Below are positions 26,153 to 35,428 of a stretch of DNA of 64,000 nucleotides, piece after piece (position 1 is the stretch's first letter; the number at the start of each line of letters is the position of its first letter). The position numbers and the translations under genes were made by a program. The notes beneath the pieces are model-generated. The model did not search any database. It was not told the origin of the DNA and saw nothing but the letters and a program-made list of their open reading frames with translations. The DNA is taken from positions 1 through 64,000 of the forward strand of contig NZ_JAIVFQ010000016.1 in the NCBI RefSeq assembly GCF_020829495.1. The letters run 5' to 3'. The DNA comes from Nostoc favosum CHAB5714. Lineage in GTDB: Bacteria > Cyanobacteriota > Cyanobacteriia > Cyanobacteriales > Nostocaceae.

Positions 26153-27730
26153 TCAACGCAAACAACGAATTGCCTCTAATAGACCTCTGGCTTTATTCAG
26201 CGTCTCTTCGTATTCTTTTTCTGGCTCAGAATCAGCCACCAAACCTGCACCGGCTTGCACGCTTACCGTATTATCATGTACTACCATTGTGCGAATTGCG
26301 ATCGCAGTATTTAATTGTCCTTCAAAATCGTAATATCCATACACGCCTGAATAAACACCCCGACGGCTAGACTCTAATTCGTGGATAATTTCCATTGCCC
26401 GAATCTTGGGTGCGCCGCTTACCGTACCTGCTGGGAAGCAAGCTTTCAATAAATCCCATGCTGTTTTACTAAGTGCTAATTTCCCTACAACATTGCTGAC
26501 TATGTGCATCACATGGGAGTAGCGCTCAACTACCATTAATTCATCAACTTTGACGCTACCATTTTCACAAACACGCCCCAAATCATTCCGCCCTAAATCT
26601 ACAAGCATCACATGTTCGGCAATTTCTTTAGGATCTTCGAGTAAATCCTTCGCAAAGGCTGCATCTTCCTGGATGGTTTTCCCCCGTGGACGTGTGCCGG
26701 CAATTGGGCGTACTGTTGCTATAACTCCACCATCTGAATCTGTTTCGGCTTTCACCATCACTTCAGGGCTGGAACCGATGATTTGCCAATTTTGGAAGTT
26801 AAAGTAAGCCATGTAAGGCGAAGGATTTATCTGACGTAGGGAGCGATAAAGGGCAAAGGGGTCGCCTGTGTATGCTGTTGATAGTCGTTGGGAAATTACT
26901 ACTTGGAAGATATCGCCTGCTTTGATGTAGTCTTTGGCCTTTTGGACGCTAGCACAAAAATCAGGGCGGGTGAAATTACTATTGTACTCCTCTGCTCCTT
27001 TGCTCCCCCGGTTACTGAGCGATTTGCCCTGAGCGTAGTCGAAGGGAGTCGAAGTATGCTCCTCTGCTCCCCTGCTCCCTGGCGGTTTCCATTCCAATCG
27101 AGTTTTTTCTGGCGATAGGGGCAGAGATAGCTTTTCGAGCATTTGGGTAACGCGATCGCACGCTTGTTGATATGCTGCTTTTAAATCTACTTTCGGGTCA
27201 CGTAGATCAGCATAAGCGATCGCCCAAATTTTCCGCTTCACTTGGTCAAAAATCAATAGGTGGTCTACCTGCATCCACAACCCATCAGGGATATTTCGCT
27301 CATCTGGTGGGTGAATTGGCACACGCGGCTCAATCCAGCGAATTAATTCATAGCCCCAAAACCCAAACAAACCGCCAATTCCTGGCGGTAGCTGTGGTAA
27401 CTTGACTGGGTGAAAAGGTGCTAAACATTCGGCTAAAGCTGTAAAAGGGTCGCCTGCAAAAACGACCTGCGAACCATCACGGTTTTTCTGGGTTGTGCGA
27501 TCGCCCCTTGCTTCCAAAACCCACAGAGGATCGCAACCTACTAAACTATAGCGTCCCAGTTTTTCCCCACCTTCGATCGATTCCAACAAAAAGCTATAGG
27601 GCTGACCAGCACAGACTTTATACCAAGCAGATACGGGCGTATCTAGGTCTGCCACCCATTCTTGATATACCGGGACGAAGTTGCCTTGTTGCGCTAGGGC
27701 CGAAAACTGCGAGAAATCCGGAAACATCAT
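26153..27730 (-). CDS. trpE: Anthranilate synthase component I
   Basis: 525 residues; makes anthranilate from chorismate and glutamine-derived ammonia, the first step of tryptophan synthesis. The N-terminal domain carries LLESIEGGEKLGRYSLVG (tryptophan-binding region). The chorismate-binding domain shows IGSSPEVMV, IAGTRPRG, MLVDLGRNDLGRVC and CFPAGTVSGAPKIRAMEII. Residues about 218-250 are an extra segment (GSRGAEEHTSTPFDYAQGKS and a second GSKGAEEY) that looks like a translated dispersed repeat inserted in frame between the two domains. ATG 27727, one codon in, is an alternative start. No trpG is adjacent. Confidence 0.95.
   Translation of the reverse strand: MMFPDFSQFSALAQQGNFVPVYQEWVADLDTPVSAWYKVCAGQPYSFLLESIEGGEKLGRYSLVGCDPLWVLEARGDRTTQKNRDGSQVVFAGDPFTALAECLAPFHPVKLPQLPPGIGGLFGFWGYELIRWIEPRVPIHPPDERNIPDGLWMQVDHLLIFDQVKRKIWAIAYADLRDPKVDLKAAYQQACDRVTQMLEKLSLPLSPEKTRLEWKPPGSRGAEEHTSTPFDYAQGKSLSNRGSKGAEEYNSNFTRPDFCASVQKAKDYIKAGDIFQVVISQRLSTAYTGDPFALYRSLRQINPSPYMAYFNFQNWQIIGSSPEVMVKAETDSDGGVIATVRPIAGTRPRGKTIQEDAAFAKDLLEDPKEIAEHVMLVDLGRNDLGRVCENGSVKVDELMVVERYSHVMHIVSNVVGKLALSKTAWDLLKACFPAGTVSGAPKIRAMEIIHELESSRRGVYSGVYGYYDFEGQLNTAIAIRTMVVHDNTVSVQAGAGLVADSEPEKEYEETLNKARGLLEAIRCLR
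26981..27079. repeat. Repeat inserted in frame within trpE
   Basis: A roughly 100-base stretch with two copies of a sequence like ctcctctgctcc around the core tgagcgatttgccctgagcg. It lengthens TrpE by about 33 residues without shifting the frame. The ctcctctgctcccctgct motif is the same kind of pyrimidine-rich repeat seen between genes at 28380-28440. Confidence 0.7.
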
Positions 27731-27822
27731 TATTTTTTAAAGGTAATTGGTAATGGGTAATGGGTAATTATTTTTCTTACCAATTATCCATTACTAATTA
27801 CCCATTAGCTACTAACAGCTAG
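27731..27822. repeat. Heptanucleotide-type repeat (ggtaatg)n with inverse copies
   Basis: taatgggtaatgggtaatta is followed by inverse copies (taccaattatccatta, aattaccca) in the gap between psaD and trpE. It may fold into a hairpin. Confidence 0.65.
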
Positions 27823-28248
27823 TTATGGAGCGTCGTAGGTATAAACACCGCTAAACTTAAGTTTAGCTGGACTGGGGTTTTGTCCGATACGACGGTCTAC
27901 ATAACGCACTTTGTCACGACCTTCATTCACCTTTTCGGGGAATACACCATCAGCTGGGTGAAGTAAAGTGGTTTCTCCGTTAGGTAAAATCCGGTAAACT
28001 TTGTAATCTGTAATTTTGAGTTTCCGGAGTTGCTGACCGCCCAAAAAGATTCCATATTCTTTACGAGCTATATACAGCAGGTTTTCACCTTGCCGCATAG
28101 TAGCAGCACCACCTGTAGGCAATTCAAAAACTTGCTCTTTCGGGCTAGTCCAAGTAATAGCGTACTTTTCTTCTACTTCTGCTTTTGTGAGCAAGCCACC
28201 GGTGCTGCCACCGTATAGCGGGGTTTGTCCAGAGAGTGTTTCTGCCAT
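27823..28248 (-). CDS. psaD: Photosystem I subunit II (PsaD)
   Basis: A 141-residue stromal-side PSI subunit forming the ferredoxin docking site. The sequence reads as PsaD throughout: [75 protein letters not shown] and the end [12 protein letters not shown] 28248 gives the normal mature N-terminus (MAETLSGQ); 17 further in-frame codons upstream are not part of the family. Transcription may continue into trpE, 92 bases downstream. Confidence 0.98.
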   Translation of the reverse strand: MAETLSGQTPLYGGSTGGLLTKAEVEEKYAITWTSPKEQVFELPTGGAATMRQGENLLYIARKEYGIFLGGQQLRKLKITDYKVYRILPNGETTLLHPADGVFPEKVNEGRDKVRYVDRRIGQNPSPAKLKFSGVYTYDAP

Positions 28249-28329
28249 AAGTTTTCTCTCAACGTTTTTAGGGAATCCTAACACCGCAACCACGATCATA
28301 TTGCGATCGCGTCATAGACTGTAACAGTT

Positions 28330-28480
28330 TTTAGTCATTTGTCCAAAGTCCAATTGTCATTAGTCATTGGTCATTAGTCATTCTCCCCTGCCTCCCCTGC
28401 CTCCCCTGCTTCCCCTGCTCCCCCTGCCTCCCCTGCCCAATGCCCCATGCCCCATGCCCAATCCCCAATCCCCAATCCCT
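28330..28480. repeat. Pyrimidine-rich and heptanucleotide repeats
   Basis: gtcattagtcattggtcatt-type repeats are followed by multiple copies of cctcccctgc and then atgccccatgcccaatcccc. They end within the 3' end of the histidine kinase gene. Confidence 0.75.
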
Positions 28481-30488
28481 ATCTACTCTTGACTTTTGTG
28501 CGCTTTTCTTCTTGGCTACTTTGAACAATCGGTATGGTGAAGTGAAACTGACTACCCTGGTCTTTGCCAGTTGACTCTGCCCAAATTTCCCCACCCCAGC
28601 CATTAACAATTTGACGGCAAATTGCTAAACCAAGTCCAGTCCCGCCAGTGGTGCGGCGCAGCGCTCCCTCTTCTTGATAAAAGCGGTCAAAAACTATTTC
28701 TAAACGATTCGGTTCAATGCCGCGTCCAGTGTCTGCTACAGTCACCTCGACCATTTGATGGCTGTTGTAAATAGCTTTAATGGTGATTTCTCCTTGGGGT
28801 GGCGTAAATTTACAAGCGTTATCTATGAGTTTTGCCAGTACCTCTACCAGCCAATCTCCGTCTGCTCTAACCAAAGGTAGATTTTCGGCAATTTGAGTTT
28901 TGATTTTGGGCGGCTTTTCAGTTGAGGAACGCGTGCGATTTCGGCTGAGTGATAAATCTACACACTCTTGTAAAGTCAGGGATTCTGGATGCCATTCCAC
29001 CCGACCGCTTTCCAAGTTGGAAAGTGTGAGGAAATCTTGTACCAGTTTTCGCATCCGTTCTGAGTCGGAAAGAGCAGTGTTGAGCATGATTTGCTGCAAC
29101 TCTAAAGGCATATCCGGCTCACTAGCAAGGCTTTCTAGGCACACTTGAATGGTGGATAGGGGGGTACGCAGTTCATGTCCGGTAATGGCTATGAGGTTGC
29201 TGCGGGTGCGGTCTAGGGCTTCTAGCTGCTGGTTAAGTTCTTCTAGGTTGGCGTAAGCTTCCGCTTGGATGAGAGCTGCTCCCACTTGGGTGGCGATCGC
29301 TTCTACCAAATCCAATTCCCCAGGTTGGCACTCGTGCGGTGGCATTCGGCAATAGTGTAACTCCACGATGCCCAATAATCGCCCCTGATAGAATACTGGT
29401 TCCATCAGCCAAGAACGAATGGCAAACTTTTTGGCGATCAAGGAGAGGGCTGGCGAATTGTTAACACGAGGGTCATTGAGTGTATCGCTAATACAAACAC
29501 CTTCGCCTTGTTGCACTATGTCCCGAAATAGAGAATTTTTCTCTAACTCCCAGGTTTGCCCACGAACCGATAAAATGCCGGGATTCAAAAACTCGTGTTC
29601 AATTATGGCTTTGCTATCTGTGGCTTGAGCGCGGTAAATTAGACAGCGACAAGCTTCTAGGTGTTGTCCTAATTCTTGTGCCGCCACCTGGAGAACTTCG
29701 TGAGGATCGAGCGATCGCCGAATGGCAGTGCTAATCGAGTTGACTAATCGTTCTTTTCGTGCTTGGGCAGCAATGGAACGGTAGGCTTTGTGCAATTTGT
29801 ACTGACTAGCTTGCAAGTAAGTTACTAAGCGCTGCACAAAGGGATCTGTATCGATGTCACAAGCATATTCGTTGATCTGTTCTGCTCCAGAGTGGCTTCG
29901 CGGCTCTCCTATGCTAAACCTCTGACGTGCCTCGTTAATTTTACTTGCCAGTTCTGGCCTGTAAACCAAAATCCTGTCTAACAGCAATTCGGCTGCTTTG
30001 AGGCTAACTCCCCTTTCCGATGTCCAAACTCCCTCAAATCTTCGCGCTGTGTCTATATCCAGATTAGGGCTTAGTTCTGGTAGTTGCTTGTTTTTGGCAA
30101 TAGAACCAAGGTTTTCTCGGCAAACCAGACAAGTAGCATAATTGTCGGCAATCACTACTAAATGCCACTCATGGCTTAAGCCATCCGTTGGCTCAAAAGC
30201 GATCTTTTCGTAGTGTTCCGAACTGTTAATGAAATCCGTTTCTGGAGCAGCTAATACGTATATTTGGTTACTCCGCAAGGCAAGTCGCAGGTAGCGATGA
30301 GCTTCTTGGCGGTAGAATCGCTCTCGCTGGAAACTAGCAATTACAAGGGGTTGTGCTAAAGTCGCAGCCAAAACTTGATCTTCCATCGCATGGGAGAGCG
30401 CCGTTAGTGAAGCCTTAAAATATAGCTGGGGCCGCAAGTATGGTAGGGACTTTAGCAGATCACTCAGCACAGAAGTCGAAATGCTCAT
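28479..30488 (-). CDS. DICT-GAF sensor histidine kinase
   Basis: 669 residues, without membrane segments. The N-terminal 210 residues match the DICT sensory domain, a domain frequent in cyanobacteria and associated with light or redox regulation (LVIASFQRERFYRQEAHRYL, EWHLVVIADNYATCLVCRE). A GAF domain follows (about 255-410), then HisKA with the phospho-acceptor in AITGHELRTPLSTIQ (near 440) and a HATPase with LIDNACKFTP, VADTGRGIEPN and TGGTGLGLAICRQIV. No response regulator is adjacent. The reading frame ends within a repeat tract. Confidence 0.92.
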   Translation of the reverse strand: MSISTSVLSDLLKSLPYLRPQLYFKASLTALSHAMEDQVLAATLAQPLVIASFQRERFYRQEAHRYLRLALRSNQIYVLAAPETDFINSSEHYEKIAFEPTDGLSHEWHLVVIADNYATCLVCRENLGSIAKNKQLPELSPNLDIDTARRFEGVWTSERGVSLKAAELLLDRILVYRPELASKINEARQRFSIGEPRSHSGAEQINEYACDIDTDPFVQRLVTYLQASQYKLHKAYRSIAAQARKERLVNSISTAIRRSLDPHEVLQVAAQELGQHLEACRCLIYRAQATDSKAIIEHEFLNPGILSVRGQTWELEKNSLFRDIVQQGEGVCISDTLNDPRVNNSPALSLIAKKFAIRSWLMEPVFYQGRLLGIVELHYCRMPPHECQPGELDLVEAIATQVGAALIQAEAYANLEELNQQLEALDRTRSNLIAITGHELRTPLSTIQVCLESLASEPDMPLELQQIMLNTALSDSERMRKLVQDFLTLSNLESGRVEWHPESLTLQECVDLSLSRNRTRSSTEKPPKIKTQIAENLPLVRADGDWLVEVLAKLIDNACKFTPPQGEITIKAIYNSHQMVEVTVADTGRGIEPNRLEIVFDRFYQEEGALRRTTGGTGLGLAICRQIVNGWGGEIWAESTGKDQGSQFHFTIPIVQSSQEEKRTKVKSR

Positions 30489-31337
30489 GAATTATTGTTA
30501 AACGCTCAACCTCGACAAGATCAAAAGTCACAGCTGCATTGTACAAATTCCAAGGGACTCTCAAGTTAAATAGAGAGTTGCAATATGTAAAGAACGCGCT
30601 TAAGCACTTTCTGCCAAAGCAGGCGCAACACTTCGTTACCAATTAGGAGGAGTGCATACAACTTGATTTGTTGATTGACAACCTACTACGCCCAATATAC
30701 ATTCTCGACCAACTTTGAAATATGCTTGCACAACTAAAATATTTCACAGATCAGTACCAAATAACTAGTAGTTGTATCTTTTATTCACTAATAAACACTG
30801 CTTAGTGATTGATAGTCCACGCGTTGGCGTAGCCCGTTGTAGACACCGCCTACTTTACCTACGTTAATTTATGCCAACTAAATAAATTTTTTTACCCAAA
30901 AACTATTACTGTTACATTCACATAATTTAATCAATTCATTAATTATCATAAATTAGTCTAATCAAATATCATAGCTATTTCAGACAAAATTGTATAATTA
31001 GTAGATAACAAATGCTCTCTATATCCAACTAAAACTGTGAATTTCGCCTTTTTGCTGAGTATTCTATGTGCCTTGTGTCTTAATAAAGTTTAATGACTAG
31101 TAAATTATCTAAAAATCCTCAGTTTTCAGCCTTGATAGAGGTATAAAATATAAGTTTATAAATATTTACTTATACAGGTTTGAGCGCTGCTATGTTGTCA
31201 GCAGTAAGTAAGTATTATTTTGGCTCCAATGGCTCAAGCAAGTTTTAGAAAGCGTCTTTTTTTTGAAAGTTGTGAGGGTCAGCAACCTCTACTCAGAAGA
31301 CCACAAAAATATAGACTTGTACACGGAACTTTTGCTA
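30489..31337. other. Intergenic region between kinase and debranching-type enzyme
   Basis: 850 AT-rich bases with divergent genes on both sides, so two promoters are expected. A diverged inverse copy of the gcgatgtctacgacgggc repeat lies at about 30826-30853. No RNA gene or further ORF was recognised. Confidence 0.45.
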
Positions 31338-33629
31338 ATGACACCGGATACCCTAATGACCCCGGAAAAAATTTCCCTAGATGGCAAAACTTTTATTCCT
31401 GCCGAACAATTACCTATCCCGGAGTGGCCTTGTGTTGTGAGTGAAAGACCACAACCGACACTGACGGTTAAAGATGATGATTTATTTTTTGTAACGGATA
31501 CTATCGGGAATATTTCTGGCTGTTCTCTCAACGATGGCAATCCCAGCATGGGACTGTTTTGTTGTGATACGAGATTTCTGAATCGCTTGGAGTTGCAAAT
31601 TGAAGGGCGATCGCCTGTACTCCTCAGTAGCACTGCTGAAAAAGGGTTTTCACTCTCAGCTTTGTGTACCAACCCCAAAATCGACGAACGCCTTAGAGCC
31701 GAAACTGTGGGAATTCGCCGGGAAATGGTGCTGAATGGGGCACTATTTGAAGAAATAGAAGTATCTAACTACAGCACAACCACTGTCAATTTTGAACTAA
31801 GCATCAGCTTTGATGCGGATTTTGTTGATTTATTTGAAGTCCGGGGCTATGACAGAGAAAAACGAGGTAGGCTTTTACGTCTAGTAGAACCGACGTCTGA
31901 AGAAGGAACAGTTTCTCTAGCCGATGGTGTTTCGTCTATACCCAAAGAGCCACAAATTTTTAGAGAAGAATCCTTAACACTCGCCTATCAAGGTCTGGAT
32001 GGCTCAGTAATGGAATCCCGTATTTTATTCCAGCATCGCCAACCAGACTATTTCAAGGGTTACACTGCGGTTTGGCAGCTAGAGTTGGCTTCTCACGAAA
32101 CTCAAAAGTTGGGCTACCGGGTGAGCATGTTGAAAAACAACCAGTCTAGTTCAACCGTGAGCGCCGCCTTCACTTTAGGACAGGCGAAAGCTGCTGAGTT
32201 GATGGAGGAGCAAAACTGGGTACAACAAATTACACGCATTAGCTCAGATAAAAGCACCTTCAATCGAGTGATTGAACGGGCCGAGCAAGATATGTATTTG
32301 TTGCGTCAGTCTTTTGGTAAGCATAAGACAGTTTCGGCTGGAGTACCGTGGTTTTCGACACTCTTTGGGCGGGATTCGCTGATTACAGCTTCTCAAGCCC
32401 TAATGTTAAACTCGCAAATCGCCAAAGAAACGCTGATATTACTTGCGACATACCAAGGTAAAATCGACGACGAATGGCGCGAAGAAGAACCGGGTAAGAT
32501 TTTGCACGAGTTACGTTTGGGAGAAATGGCTCGTTGTCAAGAAATTCCCCATACACCTTACTACGGTACAGTTGATGCCACTCCCCTGTGGCTGATGCTG
32601 TATGCCGAACATTATGCTTGGACTCACGATCACGAACTCCTAGAGCAACTTTGGCCAAATGCTCTAGCAGCAATGGACTGGATTGATCGCAATACGAAAG
32701 AAACCAGCTACCTCAGTTACTTCCGTAAATCCAAACGCGGTCTTGTTAACCAAGGTTGGAAAGATTCTGGCGACTGTATCGTAGATCACAAGGGAGAATT
32801 AGCCAACGGCCCAATTGCCCTCTGTGAAGTGCAAGCTTATGTCTATGCTGCAAAAATGCGTCTAGCAGAAATCGCTAGGATGAAAAAGCGGCTTGATTTG
32901 GCAGATCGTTGGCAAGAAGAGGCTAGAAATCTTAAGGTTCGTTTTAATCGAGATTTTTGGGTAGAAGACCTAGATTTCTGTGCTTTGGCTTTGGATGGAG
33001 ATGGCAAGCCAGTAGACAGTATTACCTCAAATCCTGGTCATTGTCTGCAATTGGGCCTCTTCAACCACGAAAGAGCCTATAGTGTCGCAGAACGGTTGCG
33101 GGCACCAGATATGTTTAATGGTTGGGGCATTCGGACTCTGAGTAGTTTGTCACCCGCTTACAATCCAATGGGGTATCATACTGGTTCGGTTTGGCCCCAT
33201 GATAACGCTCTGATTGCAATGGGATTGCGATCGCTGGGTCTTATCGATCAAGCCTTGGAAATTTTCCAAGGTTTATTCGACATGACTAGTCAGCAGCCTT
33301 ATCAACGTCCTCCAGAACTCTTCTGCGGCTACGAACGAAACGGTGATAATGCCCCTGTACAGTATCCAGTTGCCTGCACTCCCCAAGCTTGGGCTACTGG
33401 TAGTATTTTCCAACTACTGCAAATGATGGTTAACTTGGTGCCTGATGCTCAAAATAACTGCTTGCGAATAATCGACCCCGCTTTGCCAGAATCGATTAAT
33501 CGTCTGTCATTTCATAATTTACGAGTCGGCCCCACCATCCTCGATTTAGAATTCGAGCGTTCTGGTACTACGACTGCTTGTCGCGTTGCGAAAAAACGCG
33601 GTAATTTGCGCGTAGTTATTGAAGCTTAG
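31338..33629 (+). CDS. Amylo-alpha-1,6-glucosidase (GDE-type)
   Basis: About 763 residues from ATG 31338 (ATG 31353 is also possible). The N-terminal beta-sandwich (GDE_N_bis) reads VKDDDLFFVTDTIGNISG and GLFCCDTRFLNRL. The C-terminal (alpha/alpha)6 barrel has AGVPWFSTLFGRDSLI, WKDSGDCIVDHKG, GWGIRTLSS and GYHTGSVWPHDNALIA, the acid residues of this glycoside hydrolase group. These enzymes remove alpha-1,6-linked branches from glycogen-like glucans or act on related oligosaccharides. An upstream in-frame TTG (31263) was judged less likely. Confidence 0.92.
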   Translation: MTPDTLMTPEKISLDGKTFIPAEQLPIPEWPCVVSERPQPTLTVKDDDLFFVTDTIGNISGCSLNDGNPSMGLFCCDTRFLNRLELQIEGRSPVLLSSTAEKGFSLSALCTNPKIDERLRAETVGIRREMVLNGALFEEIEVSNYSTTTVNFELSISFDADFVDLFEVRGYDREKRGRLLRLVEPTSEEGTVSLADGVSSIPKEPQIFREESLTLAYQGLDGSVMESRILFQHRQPDYFKGYTAVWQLELASHETQKLGYRVSMLKNNQSSSTVSAAFTLGQAKAAELMEEQNWVQQITRISSDKSTFNRVIERAEQDMYLLRQSFGKHKTVSAGVPWFSTLFGRDSLITASQALMLNSQIAKETLILLATYQGKIDDEWREEEPGKILHELRLGEMARCQEIPHTPYYGTVDATPLWLMLYAEHYAWTHDHELLEQLWPNALAAMDWIDRNTKETSYLSYFRKSKRGLVNQGWKDSGDCIVDHKGELANGPIALCEVQAYVYAAKMRLAEIARMKKRLDLADRWQEEARNLKVRFNRDFWVEDLDFCALALDGDGKPVDSITSNPGHCLQLGLFNHERAYSVAERLRAPDMFNGWGIRTLSSLSPAYNPMGYHTGSVWPHDNALIAMGLRSLGLIDQALEIFQGLFDMTSQQPYQRPPELFCGYERNGDNAPVQYPVACTPQAWATGSIFQLLQMMVNLVPDAQNNCLRIIDPALPESINRLSFHNLRVGPTILDLEFERSGTTTACRVAKKRGNLRVVIEA

Positions 33630-33644
33630 GAAGGGAGTAGGGAG

Positions 33645-33664
33645 AGACGCGATTAATCGCGTCT
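33645..33664. repeat. Dispersed palindrome, agacgcgatt family
   Basis: The same 20-base perfect palindrome as at 15663-15682, placed 15 bases after the stop of the glucosidase gene. Confidence 0.8.
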
Positions 33665-34194
33665 GTACTAGGGAGTAGGGAATTTACTACTCCCTATTTT
33701 ATGCTTAGTGCGATCGCTGCCGCATTTGTGACACGTTAAGACAAAATCAGTTTGGTCAATAGTAATTGCACTCTAAATAAACTAATTATTGAAGTATCAA
33801 ATTAAGCTTGGTACTAAATTTTTTTTTTAAGAATGAATCGTGCTTTTAATCTGACGCGTAGACACAAGGGACTTCCAACTAAAAAAATACCCATCGCTTT
33901 GGTCAGCAGGGGAAGCTGTTCTTGCGCTCTTGAAGCAGGGGAGGAAGAATCTAACGATCGTCTTCGCTCACAAAATTGAATAATTTAATTTCTGGAAGTC
34001 CCCAAAGCGGTTTGCCTTCGGCATCGCCAGTTGAAAATTTGCGTTACCTCTACCTAAATAAGTATTAATACTTATTGACAAAATACTCGCAACCTTCATC
34101 TTTCACGAATGGTTAGGGAGAATCTCCCAGAGTCAAATATCACCAACACCAAACCTATTGAGATGTAAGTAATTTTTCATTTGCATTCAAAATT

Positions 34195-34219
34195 ATTAAT
34201 GAGACTTTATTTCATTAAT
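34195..34219. promoter_or_regulatory. AT-rich dyad upstream of isiA-like gene
   Basis: attaatga (34195-34202) and tcattaat (34212-34219) are exact inverted repeats nine bases apart, about 70 bases before the start codon. A promoter operator is plausible, but the sequence is not itself diagnostic. Confidence 0.35.
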
Positions 34220-34248
34220 TTAGATTTTGGTGTAGACTCTTTTTAAAG

Positions 34249-34271
34249 CTATTGAATAATATTCTCAATAG
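34249..34271. promoter_or_regulatory. Fur-box-like dyad before isiA-like gene
   Basis: ctattga (34249-34255) and tcaatag (34265-34271) form a perfect dyad. Its centre tgaataatattctca matches 10 of 14 defined positions of the 7-1-7 Fur consensus tgataatnattatca by my count. IsiA genes are classically Fur-controlled, so an iron-dependent site here is reasonable but inferred. Confidence 0.4.
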
Positions 34272-34286
34272 AGGGATAGATGTAAA

Positions 34287-35345
34287 ATGACAACTTCTAC
34301 AAGTCCGCTGTCAGTGGAGCAAGACCTTACTGACTCGCCTTGGTGGGCAGGTAACGCCAGACTTACCAGCTTATCAGGGAAATTACTAGGCGCTCACGTT
34401 GCTCATTCTGGTCTGATCGTTTTCTGGGCAGGAGCTATGACTTTATTTGAGCTAGCCCACTTTAATCCAGCAGAACCGATGTACACGCAAGGCTTAATTT
34501 TGTTACCTCACCTAGCTACACAAGGTTGGGGTGTTGGCGCAAATGGTGCAGTCGTGGATACTTATCCCTACTTTGTAATTGGAGCTTTGCATCTAATTTC
34601 CTCAGCCTTTTTGGGTTTCGGAGGAATCTTTCATTCCCTACGTGGCCCGGAAAAATTGGAGGGTAGAGTTCCTTTCTTTGGCTACGACTGGTCAGACACG
34701 GGCAAAATGACCACAATCCTTGGTATACATCTGGTTTTACTGGGTTGTGGTGCATTCTTGTTAGTCGCCAAAGCAATGTACTTTGGGGGTTTGTACGACC
34801 CAAATGTTGAAAATGTGCGAGTAATTACAAATCCAACATTAAACCCAGCTGTCATTTTTGGTTATCTGTTTGGCGCAATTAGTAAATTCTGGATTGCTGG
34901 CGTTGACAACCTAGAAGACGTGGTTGGCGGACATATTTGGGTTGGTGCGATGTTGATTATTGGTGGACTTTTTCACATAGCAACTAAGCCCTTTACCTGG
35001 ACGCATCCACTATTTGTTTGGTCTGGAGAAGCTTACCTTTCTTACAGTCTGGGTGCTTTGGCACTGATGGGCTTTATTGCAACTCTCTTTGTATCGGTAA
35101 ACACCACTGTTTATCCTGAAGTTTTTTATGGGCCGGCGCTCGTGGTTAGGCAGAATATTGTGCCGTACTTTTCATCACTTGACCCTGACCTTGTAACTGC
35201 TCGAACTTGGTTAGCTAATGCCCACTTTTGGTTAGCTTTCTTCTTTCTCCAAGGACATATCTGGCACGCCTTGCGGGCGCGTGGGTTTGATTTTCGCAAA
35301 GGTAGGGTGAGTCAGGAGGCAGTGATTCCCCAACCAATTAGCTAA
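34287..35345 (+). CDS. IsiA/Pcb-type chlorophyll-binding antenna protein (CP43-like)
   Basis: A 352-residue, six-helix chlorophyll protein related to PsbC but lacking its long lumenal loop: [22 protein letters not shown], given here in part, with [68 protein letters not shown] and [15 protein letters not shown]. Histidines that ligate chlorophyll in the family are retained. It forms accessory antenna around photosystem I, typically in iron limitation. A GAGGGA site at 34271-34276 precedes the ATG. An IsiA-PsaL fusion gene follows after 83 bases. isiB (flavodoxin) is absent. Whether this is the true IsiA orthologue or another CP43-like antenna needs a tree. Confidence 0.92.
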   Translation: MTTSTSPLSVEQDLTDSPWWAGNARLTSLSGKLLGAHVAHSGLIVFWAGAMTLFELAHFNPAEPMYTQGLILLPHLATQGWGVGANGAVVDTYPYFVIGALHLISSAFLGFGGIFHSLRGPEKLEGRVPFFGYDWSDTGKMTTILGIHLVLLGCGAFLLVAKAMYFGGLYDPNVENVRVITNPTLNPAVIFGYLFGAISKFWIAGVDNLEDVVGGHIWVGAMLIIGGLFHIATKPFTWTHPLFVWSGEAYLSYSLGALALMGFIATLFVSVNTTVYPEVFYGPALVVRQNIVPYFSSLDPDLVTARTWLANAHFWLAFFFLQGHIWHALRARGFDFRKGRVSQEAVIPQPIS

Positions 35346-35428
35346 ATTCAATTTAATGCAATATATTTGCAATTGTTTGAAAGCAAAAACTCAAATAAAT
35401 TGCTAAAAATTCTCAAGGAGTACTAGAA

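Larger units (their letters stand above)
33630..34286. other. Control region of the isiA-like operon
   Basis: It includes an agacgcgatt palindrome (33645-33664) and a possible inverted-repeat element bounded by gggacttcca (33868-33877) and its complement (33993-34002). Two AT-rich dyads lie near the start of the isiA-like gene. No ORF is convincing. Confidence 0.5.
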
